The notes under the pieces are model-generated. The model was given only the letters and a program-made list of their open reading frames with translations. It was not told the origin of the DNA and searched no databases. This document shows, piece by piece, positions 16,671 to 25,211 of a DNA stretch of 43,752 bases; the stretch's first letter is position 1; every line of letters begins with the position of its first letter. This stretch comes from an uncultured Bacilli bacterium (lineage in GTDB: Bacteria; Bacillota_I; Bacilli_A; RF39; UBA660), in contig CALVRW010000049.1 of NCBI GenBank assembly GCA_944358795.1, positions 1 to 43,752 of the forward strand, read 5' to 3'. The translations under genes and the position numbers were made by a program.

Positions 16671-17132
16671 TTAGTTTAAAAAGATAATGGCCATATTTAA
16701 ATAACTAGCAAAGAAAAGCCATAATAAGTATGGAAGTTGTAGTACTCCTGCCCTTTTATTAATCTGATAAAATAAGAAAATCATTTTGATTACCGTATAA
16801 ATTAAAATAAATAATAATATGAGTGCAAGAAAATAATTTTTACAAACAAAGAATAAAATAGGCCATAAGAAATTTAGTAGTAATTGTCCAAAATAAAGAA
16901 CAATTGCTTGTTTTCTATTTCGATGATAAGTTTTACAAATAAGATAAGAAGAAATTCCCATTAGAACATAAAGAATTGTCCATACAATTGGAAATACAAT
17001 GCTAGGTGGAGATAATGGTGGTTTCTGTAACGTTTGATAAGTACTTGCTCCATTTATAAAAAAGCCAATTAAGATTCCTCCTACAACTGGAATAATAAGA
17101 CAAATAAGGAACTGTTTTGCTGTTTGTTTCAT
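16671..17132 (-). CDS. tspO: TspO/MBR family protein
   Basis: 153-residue membrane protein with five helices, the standard TspO size. Conserved residues include KPPLSPPSIVFPIVWTILYVL near residue 37, LMGIS, and the NFLWPILFF motif near residue 87. TspO proteins bind porphyrins and other hydrophobic ligands; roles in Firmicutes are stress-related but not settled. The ATG at 17130-17132 has AGGTGA upstream. It follows mutY and cls on the same strand, after a terminator that overlaps the mutY stop. Confidence 0.92.
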   Translation of the reverse strand: MKQTAKQFLICLIIPVVGGILIGFFINGASTYQTLQKPPLSPPSIVFPIVWTILYVLMGISSYLICKTYHRNRKQAIVLYFGQLLLNFLWPILFFVCKNYFLALILLFILIYTVIKMIFLFYQINKRAGVLQLPYLLWLFFASYLNMAIIFLN

Positions 17133-17155
17133 AATTTCACCTAATGAAATATATG

Positions 17156-17186
17156 AAAATAGAGTCTGTTTTATGACTCTATTTTT
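17156..17186 (-). terminator. Terminator overlapping the mutY stop codon
   Basis: Eleven-bp stem 17156-17166 with 17175-17185 (core GAGTC/GACTC), eight-base loop, TTTT on the minus strand. The mutY stop codon (17179-17181) is inside the stem. Confidence 0.75.
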
Positions 17187-18222
17187 CTAGTTCTTTTATC
17201 ACATCTTTATAAGTTTTGTATGCAGTAGGAATCGCGTACTTTTCTTCTAACTCTTGATAACGAACCCACTCATAATTCATACAAGTATCTTCTACTTTGA
17301 CTAAGAATCCATGCATATGCCACTCTACATGAGTAAAAATATGTTTTGAATATTTTAATTCTACTACTTTTAATGGTTCTAATCCTTGTTTTCTTGTAAA
17401 TTCTTCTACTTCTTTTTTTGATATCCAACCTTCTACATTTGGAAATTCAAACATTCCAGCAAGTAACCCTGTATGATTTCTTTTTTGTAATGCTACTTCT
17501 TTATCATTACAAAATATAAGGATCGTTTTTTGTTCTACTTTTCGTTCCTTTTTCTTTGTTTTAACTGGTATCTGATCAGTCGTTTGAAAAACGTATGCTT
17601 GGCACATCGATTGTAAGGGACACTTAGAACAATATGGTTTTCCATTAGGAACACAAACGGTTGCGCCTAATTCCATAAGTGCTTGATTAAAAGTTCCGAC
17701 TTCTTTCGGTAAGATTGGTAACATTTCATTCCATAATTCTTTTTTTGTTTTTGGTAATGTAATATCACGATTAGAATTCATAAGTCGCATCATAACTCGT
17801 AAAACATTCCCATCTATCGCTGGTACTTTTTCTTGATAACAGATAGAAGCAATCGCTCCAGCAGTATATTCTCCAATTCCCGGAAGCTTTAATAATTCAT
17901 CATAAGTATGAGGAGGAATGCCTTGTTTCTCTTCTACGATAATCTTAGCAGCTTTTTGTAAATTACGGACTCTATTATAATAACCCAGTCCTTCCCATAA
18001 CTTTAGCAATTTTTCTTCTCTTACTTGGGCTAGAGATTCAATTGTAGGAAGCTCAGTTAAAAAGCGTGTATAGTATCCTTTTACAGCCTCTACTCTCGTT
18101 TGTTGTAACATAATTTCAGATAGCCAAACATGATAAAAAGATGGTTGCTCTCTCCATGGTAATATTCGTTTTTCATCTTGATACCACAATAATAGTGGTT
18201 CTACAATATTCTCTAACTTCAT
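17179..18222 (-). CDS. mutY: A/G-specific adenine glycosylase
   Basis: Removes adenine mispaired with 8-oxoguanine. 347 residues. The helix-hairpin-helix glycosylase domain contains the catalytic Glu in SEIMLQQTRV (about residue 37), the hairpin LPGIGEYTAGAI (about 110-121) and the catalytic Asp in PAIDGNVLRV. Four cysteines (C-x7-C-x2-C-x5-C in the CVPNGKPYC..C..C region, near 195-211) form the [4Fe-4S] loop. The C-terminal third is the Nudix-like 8-oxoG recognition domain. The ATG overlaps the last base of the cls stop (TAATG), so it is translationally coupled to cls. Confidence 0.95.
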   Translation of the reverse strand: MKLENIVEPLLLWYQDEKRILPWREQPSFYHVWLSEIMLQQTRVEAVKGYYTRFLTELPTIESLAQVREEKLLKLWEGLGYYNRVRNLQKAAKIIVEEKQGIPPHTYDELLKLPGIGEYTAGAIASICYQEKVPAIDGNVLRVMMRLMNSNRDITLPKTKKELWNEMLPILPKEVGTFNQALMELGATVCVPNGKPYCSKCPLQSMCQAYVFQTTDQIPVKTKKKERKVEQKTILIFCNDKEVALQKRNHTGLLAGMFEFPNVEGWISKKEVEEFTRKQGLEPLKVVELKYSKHIFTHVEWHMHGFLVKVEDTCMNYEWVRYQELEEKYAIPTAYKTYKDVIKELEK

Positions 18223-19754
18223 TACATTAATGGGGCAAAAACTCTTAAAATAGCACGATATAATCTTTTAAACGCCCCTACCTTTCTACAATCTTCTATC
18301 GTAATTTCTCGACATACTTTCAATGTATCTTGATAATCTTTTAAAATATCTTGAATACATGACGTTTGATACATCCAAACACCACATTCAAAATGAAGAT
18401 ATAAACTACGAAAATCTAAATTAACCGTTCCAATAGTCGCATACTGATCATCTGATACAAATGTTTTCGCATGAATAAAACCTGGTTGATATTCATAAAT
18501 TCGAACACCACTTTCTACAAGTAATTCATAGTAAGCTTTTGTTACTTCATTCACAATCTTCTTATCAGGAATACCTGGTGTAATAATACGTACATCAATT
18601 CCACTTTTTGCCGCATTACATAACGCTGTTATCATTTCATGGTCGATAATTAAATACGGAGTTGTGATATAAATATAGTTGGTTGCTCGATTAATCATAT
18701 TCATATAAATGGTTTCAGCTGTTGCTTCATCATCCATTGGTGCATCACTATAAGGAATTACAAAACCATCTTTTTTCGTTTCTAACTCTTTATTTACCCA
18801 ATAAAAATGGTGATACTCTTCATTTATATTATGAATATAATCCCAAAGAGATAAAAACATAACAGTAAAACTATTTACTCCATCTCCTACTAATTTCACT
18901 CCGTTATCTTTCCAATGACCATATTTTTGTATCACATTAATATATTCATCTGCTAAATTAATTCCTCCCGTATAGGCAACCATACCATCTATGACAATAA
19001 TCTTACGATGGTTACGATTATTTAATCTCTTTGTCAAAATAGGAATAAACGGATTAAATACAGCACACTTAATCCCCTTCTTTCGAAGAACTTTATCATA
19101 CCCTTTTGGTAAAGTCATAATACATCCAATATCATCATATAAAAGACGAACTTCGACCCCTTCTTTTACTTTTTGTTCTAAAATTTCTAAGATGGAATTC
19201 CACATTTTTCCTTCACTAATAATAAAGAATTCCATAAAAATAAATTTTTTCGCCTTTTTTAAATCTTCTATCATACTTTCATATAATTCTTCACCTAATT
19301 TAAAATAAGTCGTTTTCGTATTTTGATAAACAGGACTAAACGCATTTTGATTGATGTAATAAGCTTGTCGATAAGCATTCACATCTGTTTTTTTCAATTG
19401 TTGTAATACAGTATCGTCTTGTTGATAACTATTTTTATAATTATTGTAAATACCATTCAACTTTTTCTTTTCTCTCTTACTCAGTTTGTTTCCACCAAAG
19501 AAAAGATATAATACCCCTCCAAAAATAGGAAAAATAATGATGGGAATAATCCAAGCAATTTTATAACTAGGATTAGTTTTACTACTTAAAATATAGATTA
19601 CAACCAAGGCACTAAGTAAAGTACTCGCAAGGGAAAAATAAATAAGATAACGATCAAATATAGTAATCATTAATAATAAAATTAAAAATTGAATCAATAA
19701 TGATACACCAGCAATTACAACACGATGAGATAAAAATTTTGTAATTTTTTTCAT
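18222..19754 (-). CDS. cls: Cardiolipin synthase
   Basis: 510-residue membrane enzyme that condenses two phosphatidylglycerols to cardiolipin. Two N-terminal helices (about 12-32, 38-58) and the PLDc_N segment are followed by two phospholipase-D motifs: NHRKIIVIDG near residue 247 and IHAKTFVSDD near residue 425, both complete HxKxxxxD. The ATG (19752-19754) has GAGGT four bases upstream. An extended -10 lies 25 bases before the gene. pgsA, which makes its substrate, is at 28651-29247. Confidence 0.95.
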   Translation of the reverse strand: MKKITKFLSHRVVIAGVSLLIQFLILLLMITIFDRYLIYFSLASTLLSALVVIYILSSKTNPSYKIAWIIPIIIFPIFGGVLYLFFGGNKLSKREKKKLNGIYNNYKNSYQQDDTVLQQLKKTDVNAYRQAYYINQNAFSPVYQNTKTTYFKLGEELYESMIEDLKKAKKFIFMEFFIISEGKMWNSILEILEQKVKEGVEVRLLYDDIGCIMTLPKGYDKVLRKKGIKCAVFNPFIPILTKRLNNRNHRKIIVIDGMVAYTGGINLADEYINVIQKYGHWKDNGVKLVGDGVNSFTVMFLSLWDYIHNINEEYHHFYWVNKELETKKDGFVIPYSDAPMDDEATAETIYMNMINRATNYIYITTPYLIIDHEMITALCNAAKSGIDVRIITPGIPDKKIVNEVTKAYYELLVESGVRIYEYQPGFIHAKTFVSDDQYATIGTVNLDFRSLYLHFECGVWMYQTSCIQDILKDYQDTLKVCREITIEDCRKVGAFKRLYRAILRVFAPLM

Positions 19755-19776
19755 AAAAACCTCACAATCTAATTTT

Positions 19777-19785
19777 ATTATAACA
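19777..19785 (-). promoter_or_regulatory. Extended -10 promoter of cls-mutY
   Basis: TGTTATAAT on the minus strand; no clear -35. Belongs to a set of nearly identical extended -10 boxes in this window. Confidence 0.6.
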
Positions 19786-19809
19786 CGAATTTTGTCTTTT
19801 CTTTCACAC

Positions 19810-19838
19810 TTTACATTCTTTCATAAGTACGTTACAAT
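19810..19838 (+). promoter_or_regulatory. SigA-type promoter of ldh
   Basis: -35 TTTACA (19810-19815), 17-base spacer, -10 TACAAT (19833-19838). Confidence 0.7.
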
Positions 19839-19858
19839 GGATAAGATAGGAGGTTCAA

Positions 19859-20773
19859 ATGAAAAATAAAGTTGTATTAATTGGGTGCGGAAATGTTGGA
19901 ATGAGTTATGCTTATGCTTTACTCAACCAAAAAACAGCAGTCAATGAATTAGTTTTAATTGATTTAAATAAAGAAAAAGTAATGGGTGAAGTCATGGACT
20001 TAAATCATTGTCTTGCTTTTGCCCCTAGTAAAATTCAAATTAAAGCTGGAAGTTATCAAGATTGTAAAGATGCAGATATTGTGTGTCTTGCAGCAGGAGC
20101 AAATCAAAATCCAGGAGAAACCAGATTAGATTTAATTTCTAAAAATACAAAAGTATTTTATGATATTATTCACCAAGTAATGGAAAGTGGATTCCAAGGA
20201 ATCTTTTTAGTGGCGACTAACCCACTTGATATTATGACTTATATTACTTATAAATTATCTGGATTACCTGCTCATCGTGTCATTGGAAGTGGTACGACAC
20301 TTGATACAGCAAGACTTCGTTATTTAATTGGTGAAAAATTACAAATTAACCCAAAAAATGTTCATGCTTATGTTATGGGAGAACATGGAGATAGTGAATT
20401 CGTACCATGGAGTAATGCCAGTGTTGGATTAATTAATATTAATCAATTTTTACAACCAGAAGAATTAGAAACAATCGCAACAGAAGTACGAAACGCAGCC
20501 TACGAAATTATTAAAAGAAAAGGTGCTACATATTATGGAATTGGAATGTGTTTAGTGCGAATTACCAATGCCATTTTAGGAGATGAAAATACTATTTTAA
20601 CTGTTTCTACGTATGATAAAAATCACGATATTTATATTAGCAGTCCAGCGATTATCAATCGTAAAGGAATTAAAGGAAATGCAAAACTTCTTTTAACACC
20701 AGAAGAATTAGAAAAATTTGAACATAGTATGAATACCATCAAACAAGAGATTGAAAAGATTAATCTTTCATAA
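19859..20773 (+). CDS. ldh: L-lactate dehydrogenase
   Basis: Reduces pyruvate to L-lactate with NADH, regenerating NAD in fermentation; cytoplasmic. 304 residues, slightly short for LDH. The NAD site GCGNVG is at residues ~9-14 with the Asp ending strand 2 in VLIDLN. The substrate loop NQNPGETRLDL has Gln at the position that selects pyruvate over oxaloacetate (malate dehydrogenase has Arg), and the catalytic His is in GEHGDSEF. ATNPLDIMTY is also conserved. AGGAGG lies six bases before ATG. Monocistronic. Confidence 0.94.
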   Translation: MKNKVVLIGCGNVGMSYAYALLNQKTAVNELVLIDLNKEKVMGEVMDLNHCLAFAPSKIQIKAGSYQDCKDADIVCLAAGANQNPGETRLDLISKNTKVFYDIIHQVMESGFQGIFLVATNPLDIMTYITYKLSGLPAHRVIGSGTTLDTARLRYLIGEKLQINPKNVHAYVMGEHGDSEFVPWSNASVGLININQFLQPEELETIATEVRNAAYEIIKRKGATYYGIGMCLVRITNAILGDENTILTVSTYDKNHDIYISSPAIINRKGIKGNAKLLLTPEELEKFEHSMNTIKQEIEKINLS

Positions 20774-20788
20774 GATAATCTTTTTTTT
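20754..20788 (+). terminator. Terminator at the end of ldh
   Basis: Long stem with one bulged A (20754-20767 with 20772-20784), TCAT loop, then eight Ts. It includes the ldh stop codon. Confidence 0.85.
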
Positions 20789-20837
20789 CGTATTTTTATC
20801 TTTCAACTATGCATATACATTAATGGGAGGATGAAAT

Positions 20838-21728
20838 ATGAACGAACGTGATTATGTCCAAAATTCAATCGCATTGCACTTATTTTTTGATCGTATTATG
20901 AAAGAACATAGCTTTTTCTTAGAAGCATCTTTTATGGAATCAAACCAAAACTTAAAAGATATTGCCCGAAATTTTCAAACGAATTTTTCACGTATTTTAA
21001 ATAAAACAATTACACTGGCAAATAAAATGGTATCAAAAGAATTATTAGATGCAAAGGAAATTGTAACCGACAAAACGTTACAAGCTGAAACAATGACAAC
21101 AAAACTATCTGGGATTCCGATTGATACCGATATTACTAATAAAGAACTTCGTTTAGAACCAGGGACAATTAAAGTAAATTCACTGCAACTATAAGAAATA
21201 GAAAGATTAAATCAAAATACGTTACCGATTATCCAAAATCTAATTCGTTTTAAAAGTGAAATTTTAGAAAAAGTATTAATGTGTCAACTATATACAACTA
21301 ATTATCCGTTACTAATTACTCATATTTTAAATGAAGCAAAAATGTATTTTGAATTATTAAGTAAATTAGAACGCCGTGAACCTTTCTCTAAAGAATATTT
21401 ATATGAACAAGAATTGTTTTGGAATAATATTATGAAAGAACATGCAGAATTTATTCGCGGATTATTGGATCCAAGTGAAACAAAATTAATGATGACGGCC
21501 GATGAATTTGCCGAAAAATATGAAATGATATTAAAAAAATATGCGAAAAATCCATATGATTTACAGAGAATCAGTTTAAAAGAAACAATTAATTTTAGAG
21601 ATTTCAAAATTGCTGGTGAAGAAGAAATTTTAAATTGTAATATCAAAAGTATTATTATTCCCCTTCTTTCTGATCATGTTGTAAGAGAAGCAAATCATTT
21701 TATTCGTTTATTAAAAAATTTATCATAA
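20838..21728 (+). pseudogene. DUF2935 protein broken by an in-frame UAA
   Basis: The reading frame is open from ATG 20838 to the stop at 21726 except for one TAA at 21192-21194. The first half (118 residues) has a metal-ligand-type pattern for this all-helical family (MKEHSFFLEASF); after the stop the same frame continues EIERLNQNTLPIIQNLIRF and has the second matching repeat (MKEHAEFIRGLLD). Together about 296 codons, close to the DUF2935 size, with two ferritin-like helical halves. A strong GGAGG site is at 20826-20830. An internal start near 21279 has no binding site, so two separate genes are unlikely. Nonsense mutation or sequence error; function unknown. Confidence 0.8.
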
Positions 21729-21732
21729 ATCA

Positions 21733-21761
21733 AAAACGATTGATAATGAATCAATCGTTTT
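21733..21761. terminator. Bidirectional terminator
   Basis: Perfect 12-bp stem AAAACGATTGAT (21733-21744) with 21750-21761, loop AATGA; between the DUF2935 gene and the convergent SDR gene. Confidence 0.8.
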
Positions 21762-21765
21762 ACTT

Positions 21766-22635
21766 TTATCCTTTAAAATTTTGTTTGATGATATCAAATG
21801 TAACAGATCCCATCGGATCTTGTTGGAACCCTGAAGTTGTCATAATCGTACATCCGTAGTCAGCAATCAATAATTCTCCTGAAATAAAACTTGCCATATT
21901 ACTGTTTAAGAAGACAACTGGTTCAGCCATTTCTCTTGATTCAGCCAAACGAGAAGCGAATCCAGCAGCAGCGATTAGTTTATCATCTCCACCGGCTGCA
22001 ATTGAAAACTCATCTTTCATTCCTGTTTCTGTAGAACCAGGTAAAACGGCATTCACCCTAATGTGCTTTGATGCGAAAACTGGTTGTAATACTGCAGTAT
22101 AATAATTCATCGCCATTTTTGCAAACATGTAACCTAATGGTCCAGGTAAATGGTTAAGATTTAATTGTTCTAATGCCCTTATCATTGCATCCCAACCAGT
22201 TGCTTCTACAATTGGTAAATATTCTTTTTTATTTCCTTCTTTTTCCCAATTATTTCCTCCAGTTGATGTAATAAAGGCAATTGCTCCCCCACTTGTCATA
22301 CGATTTGTTAAATACGTTTCACAAATGTATTTATTTGCAATCAAATCAATCGTTACAGTTTTATTAAAATCTGTTTTAATTCCTGATACACCGGCAATTC
22401 CAAAAAATGAATCAATATGTTCTGGAATTTTAGTAAATGCTTGATCAATAGAATCTTTATTACTTAAATCTACTGAAATAAATTCTGTAATTCCATCTAC
22501 TTCTACTGTATTCCAATCTAAAGCATATACTTTTGCACCTAGATCTACTAACATTTCTGCGGTTGCTTTTCCCATACCAGATGCAGCACCGGTTACAACA
22601 CATACTTTCCCCTGATATCCAAAATAATCTTTCAT
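21766..22635 (-). CDS. Short-chain dehydrogenase/reductase
   Basis: 289-residue classical SDR. The dinucleotide motif TGAASGMG is at residues ~13-20, with an acidic residue (ALDW) at the end of strand 2 that favours NAD(H). A catalytic Ser lies in FITSTGG, and Tyr/Lys in GYMFAK. The insertion between the Ser and the Tyr and the overall form recall the 3-alpha-hydroxysteroid dehydrogenase / coniferyl alcohol dehydrogenase subgroup, but the substrate cannot be named. The start is ATG 22633-22635 with GGAGGG upstream. It is divergent from an aldo-keto reductase, with 230 bases of regulatory DNA between. Confidence 0.85.
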   Translation of the reverse strand: MKDYFGYQGKVCVVTGAASGMGKATAEMLVDLGAKVYALDWNTVEVDGITEFISVDLSNKDSIDQAFTKIPEHIDSFFGIAGVSGIKTDFNKTVTIDLIANKYICETYLTNRMTSGGAIAFITSTGGNNWEKEGNKKEYLPIVEATGWDAMIRALEQLNLNHLPGPLGYMFAKMAMNYYTAVLQPVFASKHIRVNAVLPGSTETGMKDEFSIAAGGDDKLIAAAGFASRLAESREMAEPVVFLNSNMASFISGELLIADYGCTIMTTSGFQQDPMGSVTFDIIKQNFKG

Positions 22636-22786
22636 CTTATCCCTCCATTTTAAACATACACTATTTTCTTTCAATTGTTAAGAAGAGTTGACAAAATTTA
22701 ACATCTTCACTCGATAAAATAATGATGCTGGATTACTAAAATTATTTCGTTTATCTTCTAAAAATAAATTATTTTACAAAAAAGCC

Positions 22787-22817
22787 TTGACCGGGTGTTA
22801 CTCACGAATAGTACACT
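22787..22817 (+). promoter_or_regulatory. Possible MerR-type promoter with 19-base spacer
   Basis: -35 TTGACC (22787-22792) and -10 TACACT (22812-22817) are separated by 19 bases, the long spacing of MerR-activated promoters, and the spacer holds a partial dyad centred on GTGTTACTCAC. A perfect 8-bp inverted repeat ACTAAAAT/ATTTTAGT follows (22815-22822, 22836-22843) in the leader. No merR-type gene is in the window. The remaining bases between the SDR and AKR genes are A/T-rich. Confidence 0.45.
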
Positions 22818-22865
22818 AAAATTGTACTAAAAAATATTTTAGTTATCAAAGAAAGAAATGAGTTT

Positions 22866-23756
22866 ATGGAATATGTAACATTAAATAATGGTGTTAAAAT
22901 GCCAATGTTGGGGTTTGGTGTTTATCAAATTCCAAAAGAAGAAACAAAAAGATGTGTGTTAGATGCAATCAAAGTTGGATTTCGCGCTATCGATACAGCA
23001 CAAAGTTATTTTAATGAAAGTGAAGTTGGAGATGCAATTGTAGAATGCGGGATTCCTAGAGAGGAACTTTTCATTACAACCAAAGTATGGATTGATAATT
23101 ATGGATATGAAAAATGTAAAAAATCAATTGAAGAATCACTAAAAAAATTAAAAACAGATTATATTGATTTAGTTTTATTACATCAACCTTTTAGTGATTA
23201 CTATGGTGCATATAAAGCATTAGAAGATCTATATCAAGAAGGAAAAATTAAAGCAATTGGTGTTAGTAATTTTTATCCAGATCGCTTATCAGATATGTGT
23301 TTATTTGAACGAAAAATCATTCCAGCAATCAATCAAGTAGAAGTTAATCCACTTAATCAGCAAATCATGGCACAAAAAAATATGGAAAAATTTGGAGTTC
23401 AAATTGAAGCTTGGGCCCCATTTGGTGAAGGAAAAAGTGGAATGTTCGAAAATGAAACATTAAAAAGAATTGGAGAAAAATATCATAAAAGTGTTGCTCA
23501 AGTAATTCTAAGATGGTTAATACAAAGAGGCGTTGTTATCGCATGTAAATCTACCCATATAGAAAGAATGCAAGAGAATATCGATGTATTTGATTTTGAA
23601 CTATCTAGTAGTGATATGGAAGAAATTAAAAAGTTAGATTCTGGGGATAGTCTATTCTTCAATCATCAAGACCCAGCTATGGTAGAATGGTTTGATTCTA
23701 TGGTAGTACAAAGAAGAAAAAATGATGATTATAGAAAAGAAAATAAAAATTGGTAA
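22866..23756 (+). CDS. Aldo/keto reductase
   Basis: 296-residue NADPH-dependent carbonyl reductase with the (beta/alpha)8 fold. The catalytic tetrad is visible: Asp in AIDTAQSY (about 45), Tyr in the same segment, Lys in ITTKVW (about 75) and His in LLHQP (about 107). IGVSNFYPDRL and the C-terminal ACKSTHIERMQEN (NADP phosphate binding) are also conserved. Substrate unknown; such enzymes detoxify glyoxal-type aldehydes. The ribosome binding site is weak. The flavodoxin gene follows after 19 bases with a strong site, so the two form an operon. Confidence 0.9.
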   Translation: MEYVTLNNGVKMPMLGFGVYQIPKEETKRCVLDAIKVGFRAIDTAQSYFNESEVGDAIVECGIPREELFITTKVWIDNYGYEKCKKSIEESLKKLKTDYIDLVLLHQPFSDYYGAYKALEDLYQEGKIKAIGVSNFYPDRLSDMCLFERKIIPAINQVEVNPLNQQIMAQKNMEKFGVQIEAWAPFGEGKSGMFENETLKRIGEKYHKSVAQVILRWLIQRGVVIACKSTHIERMQENIDVFDFELSSSDMEEIKKLDSGDSLFFNHQDPAMVEWFDSMVVQRRKNDDYRKENKNW

Positions 23757-23775
23757 AAAAGGAGTGTAAAAAAAT

Positions 23776-24432
23776 ATGAAAAAAAAAACAATAGTTGGAA
23801 TCATTGCTGTCATTATCATTTTAGTACTAGGAATAATAGGATATTTTATACTAACAAATAATAATACAGCCGAAAACAAAAATCAATCAAATCAAAATGA
23901 AATTACAGAAGATGAACAAGAAAAAGATACAAATGAAACCGTAACAATAGAAGGAAAAAGTTTAGTTGTATACTTCTCTGCACAAGGACATACCAAAGCA
24001 GTTGCTGAAGAAATTGCAAATCAATTAAATGCCGACGTCTTTGAAATTACTCCAAAAGAAGAATATACTTCTGATGACTTAGATTGGACAGATGATAATT
24101 CAAGAGTTGTAAAAGAACATGAAGATGAATCGTTACAAAAAGTAGAACTTACTACTACTGAAGTTCCTGATTGGGATAGCTATGATACCGTATTCATTGG
24201 TTACCCTATTTGGTGGGGTGTTGCCGCTTGGCCAGTAAATACATTTGTTAGTATGAATGATTTTACTGGAAAAACTGTAATCCCATTCTGTACTTCTACA
24301 TCATCTGGTATTGGTGAAAGTGATAAATTATTATCTCAAGTTAGCAATACTGGTAATTGGTTAGAAGGACAACGTTTCTCTTCTTATCCATCCGATTCAG
24401 AAATTCGTGATTGGTTAAATCAATTTAAATAA
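23776..24432 (+). CDS. Membrane-anchored flavodoxin-like protein
   Basis: 218 residues. An N-terminal uncleaved-type helix (residues 5-28) and an acidic Asn/Glu/Gln-rich linker (~30-55) precede a flavodoxin domain of about 160 residues. The FMN phosphate loop is YFSAQGHTKAVAE, flavin-facing segments are GYPIWWG and FCTSTSSGIGES. The domain therefore should bind FMN, but it is tethered outside the membrane rather than cytosolic, if the anchor orientation (positive MKKKT inside) is right. No lipobox cysteine is seen. GGAG lies 11 bases before ATG. Operon partner of the aldo-keto reductase. Confidence 0.85.
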   Translation: MKKKTIVGIIAVIIILVLGIIGYFILTNNNTAENKNQSNQNEITEDEQEKDTNETVTIEGKSLVVYFSAQGHTKAVAEEIANQLNADVFEITPKEEYTSDDLDWTDDNSRVVKEHEDESLQKVELTTTEVPDWDSYDTVFIGYPIWWGVAAWPVNTFVSMNDFTGKTVIPFCTSTSSGIGESDKLLSQVSNTGNWLEGQRFSSYPSDSEIRDWLNQFK

Positions 24433-24461
24433 TATTACCTATCCCCTACTCTTTATCACAC

Positions 24462-24492
24462 AAAAAAAGATGATCGCATGTCATCTTTTTTT
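24462..24492. terminator. Terminator after the flavodoxin gene
   Basis: Stem AAAAAAAGATGA (24462-24473) with 24481-24492, seven-base loop, ending in Ts on both strands; on the minus side it follows the remnant gene below. Confidence 0.85.
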
Positions 24493-24648
24493 ATTCGTTC
24501 CATGAACGAACTACAACTTCTAATTCTTCTTTAAAACGAATTAAATTAACCGAATAAATTAATTCTTCATCTTGCATTCCATCACGTTATTTCTACTATA
24601 ATAATGTCATTTAATTTTAATCGTTATATTACGGTTGAATATTGCCAT
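24491..24648 (-). pseudogene. Degraded gene remnant downstream of mscL
   Basis: A coding-like stretch runs from an ATG at 24575-24577 to a TAA at 24491 (28 codons, ending EVVVRSWNE) with no good binding site. Upstream sequence back to an ATG at 24646-24648 (MAIFNRNITIKIK...) reads like an N-terminal part in other frames. At least two frame changes are needed to join them. It may be the decayed remains of a small gene; I do not recognise the family. It ends exactly at a terminator, which supports a former gene. Confidence 0.35.
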
Positions 24649-24659
24649 TTCAAGTGAAC

Positions 24660-25091
24660 TTAATTCTTCTGTTGATTTTCTTTTAATAAATCTCTTATTT
24701 CTTCTAGTAGTAATATTTGCTCATCTTTCTTAATTGTCTCTTCATGCTCTTTTTTCTTACTAAATTTAGATAATAATTTAATAAAAATAAAAATACATGC
24801 AGCGACAATCAAAAAATCAATAACATTTTGTAAGAAGGCTCCATAACGAATTGTCGCATCTCCAACTCGAATTGTTAAAGAAGAAAAATTCAATCCACCA
24901 ATCATAATACCGATAATAGGCATGAGTAAATCATTTACAAGCGATGTTACAATTTTGCCAAAAGCTGATCCAATAATAACTCCGACTGCTAAATCGATAA
25001 CATTTCCTTTAGAGATAAATTGTTTGAACTCTTTTAAAGTAGAATTTCCTTTTTTTATTAAATCATTTTTATCTACTTTCTTTTTTTCCAT
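24660..25091 (-). CDS. mscL: Large-conductance mechanosensitive channel
   Basis: 143-residue MscL: the channel opens under hypo-osmotic membrane tension to release solutes. The first helix contains [19 protein letters not shown], the pore-lining segment; then a periplasmic loop, a second helix ([14 protein letters not shown]) and a cytoplasmic helix bundle rich in charge (EEIRDLLKE). The start is ATG 25089-25091 with GAGGTGATAAC upstream; upstream in-frame codons lack a site. Confidence 0.95.
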   Translation of the reverse strand: MEKKKVDKNDLIKKGNSTLKEFKQFISKGNVIDLAVGVIIGSAFGKIVTSLVNDLLMPIIGIMIGGLNFSSLTIRVGDATIRYGAFLQNVIDFLIVAACIFIFIKLLSKFSKKKEHEETIKKDEQILLLEEIRDLLKENQQKN

Positions 25092-25211
25092 GTTATCACC
25101 TCGCCTATAGCGTATCATAAATCCTATTCAATTACAAGAAACGATAAAATAAGATTTATAAAAGGATTTTTTACTTTTATGTCGAATCATATAAGTAAGG
25201 AGGATGTTAAC

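Noticed and set aside
21279-21728. Independent second gene after the DUF2935 stop
   Set aside because: Same frame as the first half, no binding site, and it supplies the missing second repeat.
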